Shown here piece after piece: positions 40,872 to 49,582 of a stretch of 64,000 nucleotides of DNA. Position 1 is the first letter of the stretch. Each line of letters starts with the position of its first letter. Source of the DNA: Hymenobacter terricola (GTDB lineage Bacteria; Bacteroidota; Bacteroidia; Cytophagales; Hymenobacteraceae); contig NZ_JAGEMO020000001.1 of NCBI RefSeq assembly GCF_017921975.2, forward strand, positions 743,577 to 807,576, given 5' to 3'. Under the pieces are notes generated by a model. The model did not search any database. It was not told the origin of the DNA and saw nothing but the letters and a program-made list of their open reading frames with translations. A program made the translations under genes and the position numbers.

Positions 40872-41558
40872 CTATTTGGGCATTTTTTCGACGTCTTGCA
40901 ACGTCAGCACGCGGTATTGAACGCCCAAATTAGCAGCATTCTGCTCCACGGTGGTGGGAAAGCCGGCCTTTTTTCGGCGCTCGTTTACCCCCGCCGCATC
41001 CCTGATGGGCCACACGAAGGGGCGCTGCGCTTCGCGCCGGCCGGTGGCGGGGTTCAGCACATTGTAGCCCATGGCTTGCGTGCCGTAGCGCTGCTCCCGG
41101 CCCTCGCGCATCAGCTGGCGGTCCAGCATCTGGGCGTAGAGATGGTAAGGCAATTCGTGCTTGTCGGCGGCTTTTTTGACGAGCGGCAGGTACTGGTTGA
41201 TGTCGTCGGAATGCTGGATGACGTACCAGGCGGCCTCGTTCGTGGGCTCGCCCACCAAGGACTTGCCGGGGTAGCCGTACTGCTTCAGAAGCACGCGCAG
41301 CCGCACCTGATTGGCCGAGTCGGTCTGCATCATCCGGCGCGGAATGTAGGTGGGTAAGCTCTCCCGGGTCACGCCCAGCGCCCGGGCCAGCGAGTCAGGC
41401 CGGCGCGCGATGCGCGGGTCAAACAGCATGCTCCGCCACCGCTGGTCAACGGTGTAAATGCTGTCCAGCTCCTGCTTGAGGCGCTGGTTGAGCGTAGTCT
41501 GAGCCGCTGCCGGCCGCGCCAGCAACCCCAGCAGCAAGCCAAAAAACAGGAATTTCAT
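40872..41558 (-). CDS. DUF6624-like exported protein
   Basis: A 228-residue protein with a signal peptide cut near ARPAAAQ (residue 19). The mature part is helical: TLNQRLKQELDSIYTVDQRWR, ANQVRLRVLLKQYGYPGKSLVGEPTNEAAWYVIQHSDDINQYLPLVKKAADKHELP and the YAQMLDRQLMREGREQRYGTQ core, which I associate with DUF6624. The C-terminal PTTVEQNAANLGVQY is conserved too. Function is not established. It sits between mfd and elaA with 9-bp gaps on both sides. Confidence 0.78.
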   Translation of the reverse strand: MKFLFFGLLLGLLARPAAAQTTLNQRLKQELDSIYTVDQRWRSMLFDPRIARRPDSLARALGVTRESLPTYIPRRMMQTDSANQVRLRVLLKQYGYPGKSLVGEPTNEAAWYVIQHSDDINQYLPLVKKAADKHELPYHLYAQMLDRQLMREGREQRYGTQAMGYNVLNPATGRREAQRPFVWPIRDAAGVNERRKKAGFPTTVEQNAANLGVQYRVLTLQDVEKMPK

Positions 41559-41567
41559 GCAGGCAAG

Positions 41568-44500
41568 TTACACGGCCACGGCCTCTTCGCTGCCCAGCTC
41601 ACTCAGCACGCGCTTGGCCTGCTGAATGGAGCGTACCTCCTCAAACGTCACAATCAGCTGTTCCTTGCGTTCCTTCAGGTTGGCCGTGCGCGAGTGCGTC
41701 TGCACGTAGTTGAGGATGGTGCCGAACTGCTCGCCCTGGAAATAGGCCTTGTGGTCGTCATCGGCGGGTAAAAAGCCCTTCAGCGTGTCGCGCTTCAGCG
41801 TGATTTTGGTGAACCCCACCTTGCAGGCTTGCCAGCGCAGCCGCACAATGTCGGCCAGCTGCTCCACTTCAGGCGGCAGCGGGCCGAACCGGTCCACCAT
41901 GCCGGCCAGCAGCTTGCGCAGCTCTTCCGGCTTTTGGGCGCGGTCGAGCTTGGCGTAGAGCTGCAGGCGCTCCGACACGTTGCTCACGTACTTCTCCGGT
42001 ATCAGCACCTGCTGGTCGGTTTCCACGTTGCATTCCTGGTTGCGGCCCGCGCCGGCCGCCAGTTGCAGCCGCTGGTTCGAGTCGCCCAGAAACAAGTCGC
42101 GGAATTCCGTTTCCTTCAATTCCGTCACCGCCTCGTCCAGAATCTGGTGGTAAGTCTCGTAGCCGAGGTCGTTGATAAAGCCGCTTTGTTCGCCGCCCAG
42201 CAGGTTGCCCGCGCCACGAATGTCCAGGTCACGCATAGCCACATTAAAGCCCGCCCCCAGGTCCGAAAACTCCTCCAGCGTGCTCAGGCGCTTGCGCGCA
42301 TCGGCCGGCAATTGCGCCACCGGCGGCGTTAACAGGTAGCAGTACGCCTTACGATTAGAGCGGCCCACGCGGCCCCGCATCTGGTGCAGGTCGCTCAGGC
42401 CTGCCAGGTGGGCGCGGTTGATAATGATGGTGTTAGCGTTCGGAATGTCAAGTCCGGACTCAATGATATTGGTCGAAACCAGCACATCGTACTCGCCCTC
42501 CACGAATTTCATCATCCGCTTTTCCAGCATCTCGCCGTCCATCTGTCCGTGGGCGAAGGTGATTTTCGCATCCGGTACCAGCCGCAGAATCGTGGCGGCC
42601 ATTTCCTCAATGTCCTTCACCCGGTTGTGCACGAAAAATACTTGCCCGCCGCGCTTCAATTCCCGCGCCACCGCGTCCCGAATCAGGATTTCATCATACA
42701 CGTGCAGCTCCGTGCTCACCGGCTGCCGGTTGGGCGGCGGCGTGGCAATCACGCTCAAATCGCGGGCGCCCATCAGCGAGAAGTGCAGCGTGCGCGGTAT
42801 CGGCGTGGCCGAGAGCGTGAGCGTGTCCACGTTCACCTTCAACTCCTTGAGCTTGTCCTTGGTCTTGACGCCGAATTTCTGTTCTTCGTCAATAATTAAC
42901 AGCCCAAGGTCCTTGAATTTAATGTCTTTATTCGTGAGTCGGTGCGTGCCAATTAAAATATCGGTTTTGCCCTCCGCCACGCGCTGCAAGGTGTCCTTTA
43001 TCTGCTTCGTCGACTTGAAGCGGTTGATGTATTCCACCGTCACCGGCATGGTGGCCAGCCGGTCCCGAAACGTCTTGTAATGCTGCATTGCCAGGATGGT
43101 GGTGGGCACCAGCACGGCCGCCTGCTTGCCATCCACCACGGCCTTAAACGCCGCCCGGATAGCCACTTCCGTCTTGCCAAAGCCCACGTCGCCGCAAATC
43201 AGCCGGTCCATCGGGTGGGGCTGCTGCATGTCCTGCTTCACGTCTTCCACGGCCTTGGCCTGGTCGGGCGTATCCTCGTAAATAAACGATGATTCCAGTT
43301 CCGCCTGCAAGAAACCATCGACCGAAAAAGCAAAGCCCGGTGCCGTTTTCCGCTTGGCATACAGCCGGATAAGGTCGGCCGCAATGTCCTTTACTTTCTT
43401 CTTTACCGACCGTTTCTTGTTCTCCCACTCCGGCGAGCCCAGCTTGCTCATCGTGGGCGGCGAGCCTTCTGCGCCGCTGTATTTCGCAATCTTGTGCAGC
43501 GAGTGAATGCTGACCGTCAGCAAGTCATCGTCCCGATAAACCAACCGAATAGCCTCCTGAATCTGCCCGTTTATCTCCACCTGCGTCAGGCCCGCAAACC
43601 GCGCAATTCCATAATCCTGGTGCGTGACGTAATCACCCGGTTGCAGCGTTTTCAATTCGCGCAGCGTCAGTGCTTTTTTCTTCGAGAATTTCCGGGCTTC
43701 CTGCGCCCGGTAATACCGCTCAAACAATTGGTGGTCGGTATAAACAGCCAGCTCAAGCTGCTCATCTATAAAGCCTTCGCGCAGCGCCAGCAGCAAATGC
43801 TGGAATTGCACGTTGTTGTCCAACTCGTCAAATATCGTTCGCAGCCGGTCGGCTTGCCGCACGGTATCCGCCGTAATTATCGTGGTGAAATTGCGGTGTT
43901 GATTTTCCTGTAAATTCTTCACCATCCGCTCAAATTCCTTGTTGAAACTCGGCTGCGGCTTAGCGGTAAATTGAAATGTTTCGGCCGTTTTAAAATGAAA
44001 CCGCTTACCGAATTCCACCACCGCGAATTCATCGAGCAGCTTCTTGAAATTCCTGCCCGATTCAAACAAATCAGCCGGCTTGCTCACAATTTGCATGCCG
44101 CCGGCTTCGCTCAGCATCTGCTGAAAATTCGCTTCAGCTTTCTCGAATAATTCCGTCACCACGTCCAGCGTCTGGCGCACGTCTTTGGCCCAAATACAGG
44201 CCGTGCGGGGCAGAAAATCGAAGAAAGCCTCTCGGGTTTCGGTCAGCATCTTGGTCTGCACATTCGGGATAATGCTGATGCCGGGCCGCGCTTCCACCGA
44301 CAATTGCGTCTCGGGATTGAACGTGCGAATACTCTCTATTTCATTGCCAAATAACTCCAGGCGAAACGGCAATTCATTGGCGTAGCTGAACACGTCCACA
44401 ATGCCGCCGCGCACCGCGTACTGGCCCGCTTCGTATACAAAATCCGTTTTCTCAAAGTCGTATTCTCCCAGTAATTCACCCAGGAAATTCACGTCCAGCT

Positions 44501-44981
44501 TGTCGCCCACCTTCGCGTTAAACGTATTCTTCACCAGGCTTTGCCGGTTAATTACTTTCTCCGTCAGCGCTTCGGGATACGTGACGATAAATACGCTATT
44601 GCCGGAAGTAGCTGCCCGCGTGGTGTTAATTCGATTCAGTGCCTCGGCGCGCATCAACACGTTGGCATTTTCCGTTTCATCAAACTGGTAGGGCCGCTTA
44701 TACGAGCTGGGAAATAGCAGCACCTCCGGCCCTTCGGGCAGCAAATGCTGCAAATCGGACAGGAAATACGCCGCTTCATCCTTGTCGTGCAGAATAAAAA
44801 CGTGCGGGTGCTGGGCGTGGGCCGTTGCGGCCGCCACCACGGCATCCTGGCTGCCTACCAGGCCGCGCAGGTGCAGGCGCAGGCTGCCGGGATTGGGTTT
44901 GGCGGCGCCGCGCAGGCGGGCGGCCAGGGTTTGCAGCTCCGGGGATAGGCGGTATAAACGAAGGAAATCGGCTACTTGCAC
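41568..44981 (-). CDS. mfd: Transcription-repair coupling factor
   Basis: A 1137-residue Mfd, which removes stalled RNA polymerase and recruits UvrA. Domains: UvrB-homology region (about 1-320), RNA-polymerase interaction domain with PGDYVTHQDYGIARFAGL (about 450-540), the RecG-like translocase with GDVGFGKTEVAIRAA (Walker A), IIDEEQKFG (DEExQ box) and LSATPIPRTLHFSL, and a C-terminal TRCF domain. It begins at a GTG (44981) because an in-frame stop lies just upstream. The 5' half of the gene (43.4-44.7 kb) has clearly lower G+C than the 3' half. Confidence 0.96.
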   Translation of the reverse strand: MQVADFLRLYRLSPELQTLAARLRGAAKPNPGSLRLHLRGLVGSQDAVVAAATAHAQHPHVFILHDKDEAAYFLSDLQHLLPEGPEVLLFPSSYKRPYQFDETENANVLMRAEALNRINTTRAATSGNSVFIVTYPEALTEKVINRQSLVKNTFNAKVGDKLDVNFLGELLGEYDFEKTDFVYEAGQYAVRGGIVDVFSYANELPFRLELFGNEIESIRTFNPETQLSVEARPGISIIPNVQTKMLTETREAFFDFLPRTACIWAKDVRQTLDVVTELFEKAEANFQQMLSEAGGMQIVSKPADLFESGRNFKKLLDEFAVVEFGKRFHFKTAETFQFTAKPQPSFNKEFERMVKNLQENQHRNFTTIITADTVRQADRLRTIFDELDNNVQFQHLLLALREGFIDEQLELAVYTDHQLFERYYRAQEARKFSKKKALTLRELKTLQPGDYVTHQDYGIARFAGLTQVEINGQIQEAIRLVYRDDDLLTVSIHSLHKIAKYSGAEGSPPTMSKLGSPEWENKKRSVKKKVKDIAADLIRLYAKRKTAPGFAFSVDGFLQAELESSFIYEDTPDQAKAVEDVKQDMQQPHPMDRLICGDVGFGKTEVAIRAAFKAVVDGKQAAVLVPTTILAMQHYKTFRDRLATMPVTVEYINRFKSTKQIKDTLQRVAEGKTDILIGTHRLTNKDIKFKDLGLLIIDEEQKFGVKTKDKLKELKVNVDTLTLSATPIPRTLHFSLMGARDLSVIATPPPNRQPVSTELHVYDEILIRDAVARELKRGGQVFFVHNRVKDIEEMAATILRLVPDAKITFAHGQMDGEMLEKRMMKFVEGEYDVLVSTNIIESGLDIPNANTIIINRAHLAGLSDLHQMRGRVGRSNRKAYCYLLTPPVAQLPADARKRLSTLEEFSDLGAGFNVAMRDLDIRGAGNLLGGEQSGFINDLGYETYHQILDEAVTELKETEFRDLFLGDSNQRLQLAAGAGRNQECNVETDQQVLIPEKYVSNVSERLQLYAKLDRAQKPEELRKLLAGMVDRFGPLPPEVEQLADIVRLRWQACKVGFTKITLKRDTLKGFLPADDDHKAYFQGEQFGTILNYVQTHSRTANLKERKEQLIVTFEEVRSIQQAKRVLSELGSEEAVAV

Positions 44982-45106
44982 AGATGATTAGGCTAGGACA
45001 GGGCAAATGAAGTAGCCCGGCCGGATGGAATTCCGGTCGGGCTGCGGGGTGAATACACGGGAACGGGAGCGAAGGTTTCCGGGGCCGCCCGTAGCTTCGT
45101 GGGCGG

Positions 45107-45204
45107 TTTTTAGTTGTCAGTTGCTCGTTGTCAGTTGTCAGAAGACTCTGTTCGCGGCCCGCCAGCAAACTAACAACTGACAACGAATAACTGACAACTA
45201 AAAA
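45107..45204. repeat. 32-bp inverted repeat abutting the ydjM-like start
   Basis: Arms 45107-45138 and 45173-45204 match at 30 of 32 positions, and the right arm ends directly before the ATG at 45205. Each arm holds two TTGTCAGTTG-type direct units. It lies in the divergent region between mfd and the next gene. Confidence 0.8.
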
Positions 45205-45945
45205 ATGCGCGGCTCCTCTCACCTGGCCATTGGCCTCATCACCGGCGTGGCCATTGCCGGGCTGGTGCCCGGCATCCCATTTTCGCTGCCCGGTATTGCC
45301 CTGGCCGGCTTTTCCAGCCTCGCCCCCGACCTCGACCACCCCGAAAGCCGCCTGAGCAAGCGCCTGGGCTTCACCCAGAACTACGTGCGCTGGGCCTTTG
45401 CCGCCGGGGCCCTGGCCATCGCAGCCTATTCTTACCTGCAATTGCCGCCCGGCTCCGAGCAACGGCTCTACTACACGGTGGCGCTGGCGTTTGGGCTGAT
45501 TGGGGTGGGTATGCAGGGTGGGTCGGCGCGGCGGCTGGCGCTGCTGTTCACCGGGTTGGCCACCGTAGTAGCGGGCCTTTACACCGAACAATTGTGGCTT
45601 AGTTTACTGGGAACGTTTGTGGCGCTGGCCCCCTTCACTTCGCACCGTTCCTGGACGCATACCATCTGGGCCACTGCCCTCTGGACGTACATCGGCCATT
45701 TGGCCGACCAGCACCTTGGCTGGCACGGGGTGGCCCTGTTCGCGGGTGCTGGGTATGCTTCTCATAACGTGGCCGATAGTTTGACCAAAGCCGGCGTCAG
45801 ATGGTTTTTGCCGGTCTCCGATTACTCGTTTAAAATCCCGCTTATCAGCACTGGTTCGGCGTCCGGCAATATGCTGGAAGTGGCCATTTGCGTCGGCTAC
45901 GCACTGCTGGTGCTGGGCCTGGTGGTGGGCCGAATGGGCTTTTAA
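45205..45945 (+). CDS. YdjM-like membrane metal-dependent hydrolase (DUF457)
   Basis: A 246-residue membrane protein. Metal-ligand motifs of the DUF457/YdjM family are present: SSHLAIG (residues 4-10), LAPDLDHPESRLSKRLG, SHRSWTHTIWATAL and YASHNVADSLTKAGVRWFLPVS. At least five hydrophobic helices. E. coli YdjM is LexA-regulated, but no LexA-type operator was recognised here; instead a 32-bp inverted repeat abuts the start codon. Divergent from mfd. Confidence 0.9.
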   Translation: MRGSSHLAIGLITGVAIAGLVPGIPFSLPGIALAGFSSLAPDLDHPESRLSKRLGFTQNYVRWAFAAGALAIAAYSYLQLPPGSEQRLYYTVALAFGLIGVGMQGGSARRLALLFTGLATVVAGLYTEQLWLSLLGTFVALAPFTSHRSWTHTIWATALWTYIGHLADQHLGWHGVALFAGAGYASHNVADSLTKAGVRWFLPVSDYSFKIPLISTGSASGNMLEVAICVGYALLVLGLVVGRMGF

Positions 45946-46341
45946 CAGCCCATTCGGCACGCTTGCCAACTGCCAAAGTGCCAGCAGCGCCGGTATCGGC
46001 GAGGCCGTGTGTTGCATAAGTCAGGCAAGACCACTAGCTTCGCAGCAGATATGCCGGGGAAATAGGGCAAAAAAGGTATTGATTCGCATTATTATTCCGC
46101 GGTTTCAATCGTTTGTGCAATTCCCGTATTCAACTTAACATCAATTAACTAACGACAACTTCATTTGGGGTTAGCTACGCTCTGGGCTACGTCGTCGGGT
46201 TTTGTTTCTTAAATAGCACTATACTACCTGTCACGAATTTGCACGGGGTACAATTATTCCTTAGTTTCGTGACACTTCTACCTCATCCCGCACCTTAATC
46301 CCACCTGACACTCTTCTCTAACTTTACTTAACCACATTACC
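45946..46341. other. 396-bp intergenic region upstream of the NYN-CSD gene
   Basis: No ORF is supported. It is AT-richer than the surrounding genes, particularly 46080-46340, and contains the promoter candidate listed separately. The long leader could carry regulatory RNA structure, but I see no known riboswitch. Confidence 0.5.
46229..46274 (+). promoter_or_regulatory. Promoter with overlapping dyad, NYN-CSD gene
   Basis: TTTG (46238-46241), 20 bp, then TAGTTTCG (46262-46269), one mismatch to TAnnTTTG. TGTCACGAA (46229-46237) and its exact reverse complement TTCGTGACA (46266-46274) bracket both elements, the geometry of an operator pair. Confidence 0.55.
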
Positions 46342-47352
46342 ATGAACCAGATGAACAGCCCCTTGATTCGGGTTGGTGTCTTCTATGACGGCAACTATTT
46401 TTTAAAAATCAGTGACTATTATTATTTCCAGCACGAGCGCAAGGCCCGCATTAGCCTGGAAGGATTGCACGAATATATCCGCCACCAAGTAGCTGAGGAA
46501 GAAGATGTAGACGTGCGTCTGGCGCAAATCACGGACGCCCATTTTTTCCGTGGTCGCCTGTCGGCCACCGAAGCCCGCGACAAAGACCGGCTGTTTCACG
46601 ACCGCCTGCTCGACGACATTTTGATGAACCTGGGCGTGCAAACGCACTACATGGCCCTAAAAACCCGCGACGGCCGCCTGCAGGAAAAAGGTATCGACGT
46701 GTGGCTCTCTCTCGAAGCCCTGGAACTGGCCCTGCACAAAACCCTCGACGTGGTGGTGCTCATCGCTGGCGATTCGGATTACGTGCCCCTCATCCGCAAG
46801 CTCAACACCGTGGGCACCCGCGTGATGCTGCTGAACTGGGATTTCAAATACGAAGATTTCAAGGGCGAAACCCGCGTGACGCGCGCCTCGCAGCAGCTGC
46901 TGGAGCAGGTTACCTACCCGGTGGCCATGCACGACGTGATTGACCGCGGCCTGCAGCAGCAGGACGAAGTGGTGGAAGCCCTGTTCGTGAGCCAATCCGA
47001 GCCGGCTGCTTTCGCTCCCAGCACGGCCTCGGCGCCCAAGCTGGTGCGCCCCACCGGCCCCACCGCCGCCGGCCCCGTGGGCACGCTGGGCATGAGCACC
47101 ATCAAAAACCTGAAAAACGGCTTTGGCTTCGTCGTGATGCCGCCCAACAACCTGTTCTTCAGCTACGCCGACCTCACTGAAGGCGACTTCAACGACCTGC
47201 GCGAAGGCGACTGGGTGGAGTTCACCGTGGGCCGCAACCACCGCGACGAGGATTGCGCCCGCAACGTGCGCAAAGTGCCCGCTCCGCAAATGAGCGACGG
47301 CGAGGACGAGTACGAGCCCGTTGGCGTGCACGCCGCCACGGCCGAGCTGTAG
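46342..47352 (+). CDS. NYN-domain nuclease fused to a cold-shock domain
   Basis: A 336-residue two-domain protein. Residues about 9-190 form a NYN (PIN-like) domain: VGVFYDGNYFLKISD (first Asp), GIDVWLSLEALELAL and VVLIAGDSDYVPLIRKL (acidic metal-binding set), as in LabA/DUF88 proteins. After a linker rich in Ala/Pro, residues about 250-320 form a cold-shock OB fold: STIKNLKNGFGFVVMP (RNP1-like), FFSYADLTEG, REGDWVEFTVGRN. The combination predicts an RNA-binding ribonuclease. A promoter with an overlapping dyad lies upstream, and a shared terminator follows. Confidence 0.92.
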   Translation: MNQMNSPLIRVGVFYDGNYFLKISDYYYFQHERKARISLEGLHEYIRHQVAEEEDVDVRLAQITDAHFFRGRLSATEARDKDRLFHDRLLDDILMNLGVQTHYMALKTRDGRLQEKGIDVWLSLEALELALHKTLDVVVLIAGDSDYVPLIRKLNTVGTRVMLLNWDFKYEDFKGETRVTRASQQLLEQVTYPVAMHDVIDRGLQQQDEVVEALFVSQSEPAAFAPSTASAPKLVRPTGPTAAGPVGTLGMSTIKNLKNGFGFVVMPPNNLFFSYADLTEGDFNDLREGDWVEFTVGRNHRDEDCARNVRKVPAPQMSDGEDEYEPVGVHAATAEL

Positions 47353-47370
47353 CAACCCCGCCGTCATTGC

Positions 47371-47404
47371 GAGGAGAGCGCCGCGGAACGCGGCAATCCT
47401 CCCA
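47371..47404. repeat. GTCATTGCGAGGAG-type intergenic repeat
   Basis: A partly palindromic stretch (GTCATTGCGAGGAG ... GCGGCAATCCTCC) directly after the NYN-CSD gene. It resembles a dispersed intergenic repeat type of this lineage, but only one copy occurs in this window. Confidence 0.35.
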
Positions 47405-47430
47405 CTCAACGCGGCTAACTTAGCAATGTG

Positions 47431-47465
47431 AAAAGCCCCGGCTCTGTTCAGAGTCGAGGCTTTTT
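47431..47465. terminator. Bidirectional terminator between NYN-CSD and thioesterase genes
   Basis: AAAAGCC and GGCTTTT form the base of a stem with an inner GCTCTG/AGAGTC part; A and T runs flank both sides. Confidence 0.75.
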
Positions 47466-47477
47466 GCTTGTGGTGCC

Positions 47478-47966
47478 CTACTGCATCACCAGCTGCGCGA
47501 AGTCCCGCTTGTTGGCCGGATAGCGGTTGAATGTGCCTAGGCCGCGGGCTACGGCCACATCTTCTTTGCCCGCCACCACCCGGTAAATCACGCAGCTACT
47601 CACCACCAGGGTGTTGCCGGCGTGGTCGACCACGCCTTTGGCCACCAATACGTCGTGCAACTGCACGGCGTGCAGGTAGTTCATCTTGAACTCGACGGTG
47701 GAAACAAATTCCAGGCTGGTGAAGGCCAGGGAAAGCGCGGCGGCACCCAATGCTGCATCCATCAGGCCGGCCAGCACGCCGCCGTGGCAGGTATTGGGCG
47801 AAGAAAGATGCTCGTCGCGGACGGTCATGCGGTATTCGGCCTGGCCAGGCGTGGGCACGGTGAGGGCCATGCCGTTGGCGCGGCCGTAGTGGTTCATGTG
47901 GTTGTAGGCGGCCACCATGGTAGCGAGGTCGGGGAGGGCGCGGGCGGCAGCGGGAGTATCAGACAC
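47478..47966 (-). CDS. PaaI-type hotdog-fold thioesterase
   Basis: A protein of about 162 residues with the hotdog fold: SPNTCHGGVLAGLMDAALGAAAL (catalytic/substrate loop), VSTVEFKMNYLHAV and DHAGNTLVVSSCVIYR. PaaI-type enzymes hydrolyse acyl- or phenylacetyl-CoA esters. The start is uncertain: the frame is open to 48077, but residues before GTG 47966 (MSDTPAAARALPD) do not look coding, so I use that GTG. Convergent with the NYN-CSD gene. Confidence 0.85.
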   Translation of the reverse strand: MSDTPAAARALPDLATMVAAYNHMNHYGRANGMALTVPTPGQAEYRMTVRDEHLSSPNTCHGGVLAGLMDAALGAAALSLAFTSLEFVSTVEFKMNYLHAVQLHDVLVAKGVVDHAGNTLVVSSCVIYRVVAGKEDVAVARGLGTFNRYPANKRDFAQLVMQ

Positions 47967-48101
47967 GGAGCGGGAATTGGAAGTGAGCAAGAATAAGCGG
48001 GTTTGCAGCGGCAAGTTTGAGGAAAAATTTGCTTCATTTGCCAGGGTCGGGCGGTCAGCGGTAGGAGGGAGCATCAATTTTCACAGTTTTCGTGACTTAC
48101 T

Positions 48102-48407
48102 ATGACTCTGCAGCCCCTCACTTTTGCCGAATTTTACCCGCGCTACTTGCGTGAGCACAGCCGCCGGGGCACGCGGGTCCTGCACTTTGTGGGCACAACG
48201 CTGTTTTTGGGCTGCCTGGTGATGCTGAGCGCCACGGGGAACTGGCAGTGGCTGCTGGCGGGCATTGTGGCGGCGTATGGCTTTGCCTGGGTGGGCCATT
48301 TTTTCGTGGAGCACAACCGGCCGGCCACGTTCCAGCACCCGTGGTTTTCGCTGCTCGGCGACTTCCGCCTTTACGCCGATTTGTGGCGCGGCCGGGAGAA
48401 ATTCTAA
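48102..48407 (+). CDS. DUF962/Mpo1-like membrane protein
   Basis: A 101-residue protein matching the DUF962 family: FAEFYPRYLREHSRRGTRVLHFVGTT with the conserved His, two hydrophobic helices (about 30-50 and 52-66) and VGHFFVEHNRPATFQHPWFSLLGDFRLYADLW. Yeast Mpo1 of this family is a dioxygenase of 2-hydroxy fatty acids from sphingolipid breakdown. That link is interesting because a sphingolipid-type desaturase is encoded at 21.7 kb, but the bacterial role is untested. Its stop codon overlaps the stop of the convergent GNAT gene. Confidence 0.9.
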   Translation: MTLQPLTFAEFYPRYLREHSRRGTRVLHFVGTTLFLGCLVMLSATGNWQWLLAGIVAAYGFAWVGHFFVEHNRPATFQHPWFSLLGDFRLYADLWRGREKF

Positions 48408-48865
48408 AGCTGCTTTCGCATTAAAAAGTGCGGAATCACCCCAAAGAGCAGGTGCGACGGCTCTACCACTTCGTAGCCGAGGCGTTGATAAAAGCCCACC
48501 GCCGCCTCACGGGAATGCAGAATGATTTCGGTGAGGCCGGCCGCTCGGGCCTGGGCTTCTAAATACGCCATTATCTGGCGGCCCAGGCCCGTGCCCGCGG
48601 CCGCCGGTGCCACGGCCATAAAGCGCACTTGCCCCTGGTGGGCGCCCGAAGGGTGCAGCATGCCCACGGCCAGGGCGGTGGGAATTTCTCCGGCTTCATC
48701 GGCTAGCAGCAGGGCGTGGATGGTGCCGGGTTCCTCATCGGCGGGGCTGCGCTCCGAGCCCAGGGGCTGCTGCCAGGGCTGGCGCAGCACGGCGTAGCGC
48801 AGCTGGTAATAAGCAGCCCATTCGGCGGGCGTGCGGGGTGGGTGGATGGGGGCCGTGTCAGGCAT
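48404..48865 (-). CDS. GNAT family N-acetyltransferase
   Basis: A 153-residue acetyltransferase. Typical parts: AAYYQLRYAVLRQPW at the N-terminus, GQVRFMAVAPAAAGTGLGRQIMAYLEAQAR (acetyl-CoA loop V-x4-x-x-G-x-G) and LHSREAAVGFYQRLGYEVVEP. Substrate unknown. The ATG at 48865 (MPDTAPIHPPRT) is chosen; the longer frame to 49033 overlaps yajQ and is a shadow. Divergent from yajQ and convergent with DUF962. Confidence 0.9.
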   Translation of the reverse strand: MPDTAPIHPPRTPAEWAAYYQLRYAVLRQPWQQPLGSERSPADEEPGTIHALLLADEAGEIPTALAVGMLHPSGAHQGQVRFMAVAPAAAGTGLGRQIMAYLEAQARAAGLTEIILHSREAAVGFYQRLGYEVVEPSHLLFGVIPHFLMRKQL

Positions 48866-48971
48866 AAGCGGGGCGATGGAGGTGGGAGCGCAACTACGGC
48901 CGGTTCGGGCTGTTACCTTTACGGTCCGGCTGCAGCCGGTTTCTCTCTTCAAAATTACGTCCCACCCCGCT

Positions 48972-49463
48972 ATGGCATCCTTCGACATCGTGAGCAAAGT
49001 TGACCCGCAAACCCTGGAAAACGCGGTGAACACGGCCCAAAAAGAACTCCAGACCCGCTACGACCTGCGCGACACCAAAGGCGGCATCGAGCTGAATAAA
49101 AAGGAAAACACCATTTTGTTGTCCTCCGAAAATTCCATGCGCGTGAAGGCGCTGGAGGACATTCTGCTGGGCCGCGTGGTGAAGCAGGGCATCGACGGCA
49201 CCAGCCTCGACTTCTCGGCCGAGGAGCAGGCCAGCGGCAGCCTGGTGAAGAAAACCATCAAGGTGCGCGCTGGGGTGGACAAGGAGTTCGGCCGCAAAAT
49301 CATCAAAGCCATCAAAGACGCCAAGGTGAAGGTGGAAGCCCAGATGCAGGACGACCAGGTGCGCGTAACGGCCAAGAAAATCGACGATTTGCAGGCCGCC
49401 ATCGCCGTGCTGCGCCGGGCTGATATCGGCCTGCCGCTGCAATTTGTGAACATGAAAAGCTAA
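48972..49463 (+). CDS. yajQ: YajQ family protein
   Basis: A 163-residue YajQ/DUF520 protein: MASFDIVSKVDPQTLENAVN, RYDLRDTKGGIELNKKENTILL, GQ-like SGSLVKKTIKVRAGVDKEFGRKIIKAIKDAKVKVEAQMQ and LRRADIGLPLQFVN. It has two ferredoxin-like repeats and binds nucleotides or RNA; some members bind cyclic di-GMP. The ATG at 48972 is the family start. A -7-like TACCTTTA lies at 48914-48921. Confidence 0.95.
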   Translation: MASFDIVSKVDPQTLENAVNTAQKELQTRYDLRDTKGGIELNKKENTILLSSENSMRVKALEDILLGRVVKQGIDGTSLDFSAEEQASGSLVKKTIKVRAGVDKEFGRKIIKAIKDAKVKVEAQMQDDQVRVTAKKIDDLQAAIAVLRRADIGLPLQFVNMKS

Positions 49464-49582
49464 TGTGCTGATTGATGTGCCGATGTGCCGATGTGCTGAT
49501 TGTAATGATTATCAAGTCTGCGCGTTTCATACGTTTCATTAATCAGCTCATCAACCAATCTCCTAATTAGCACCTCACCGTA

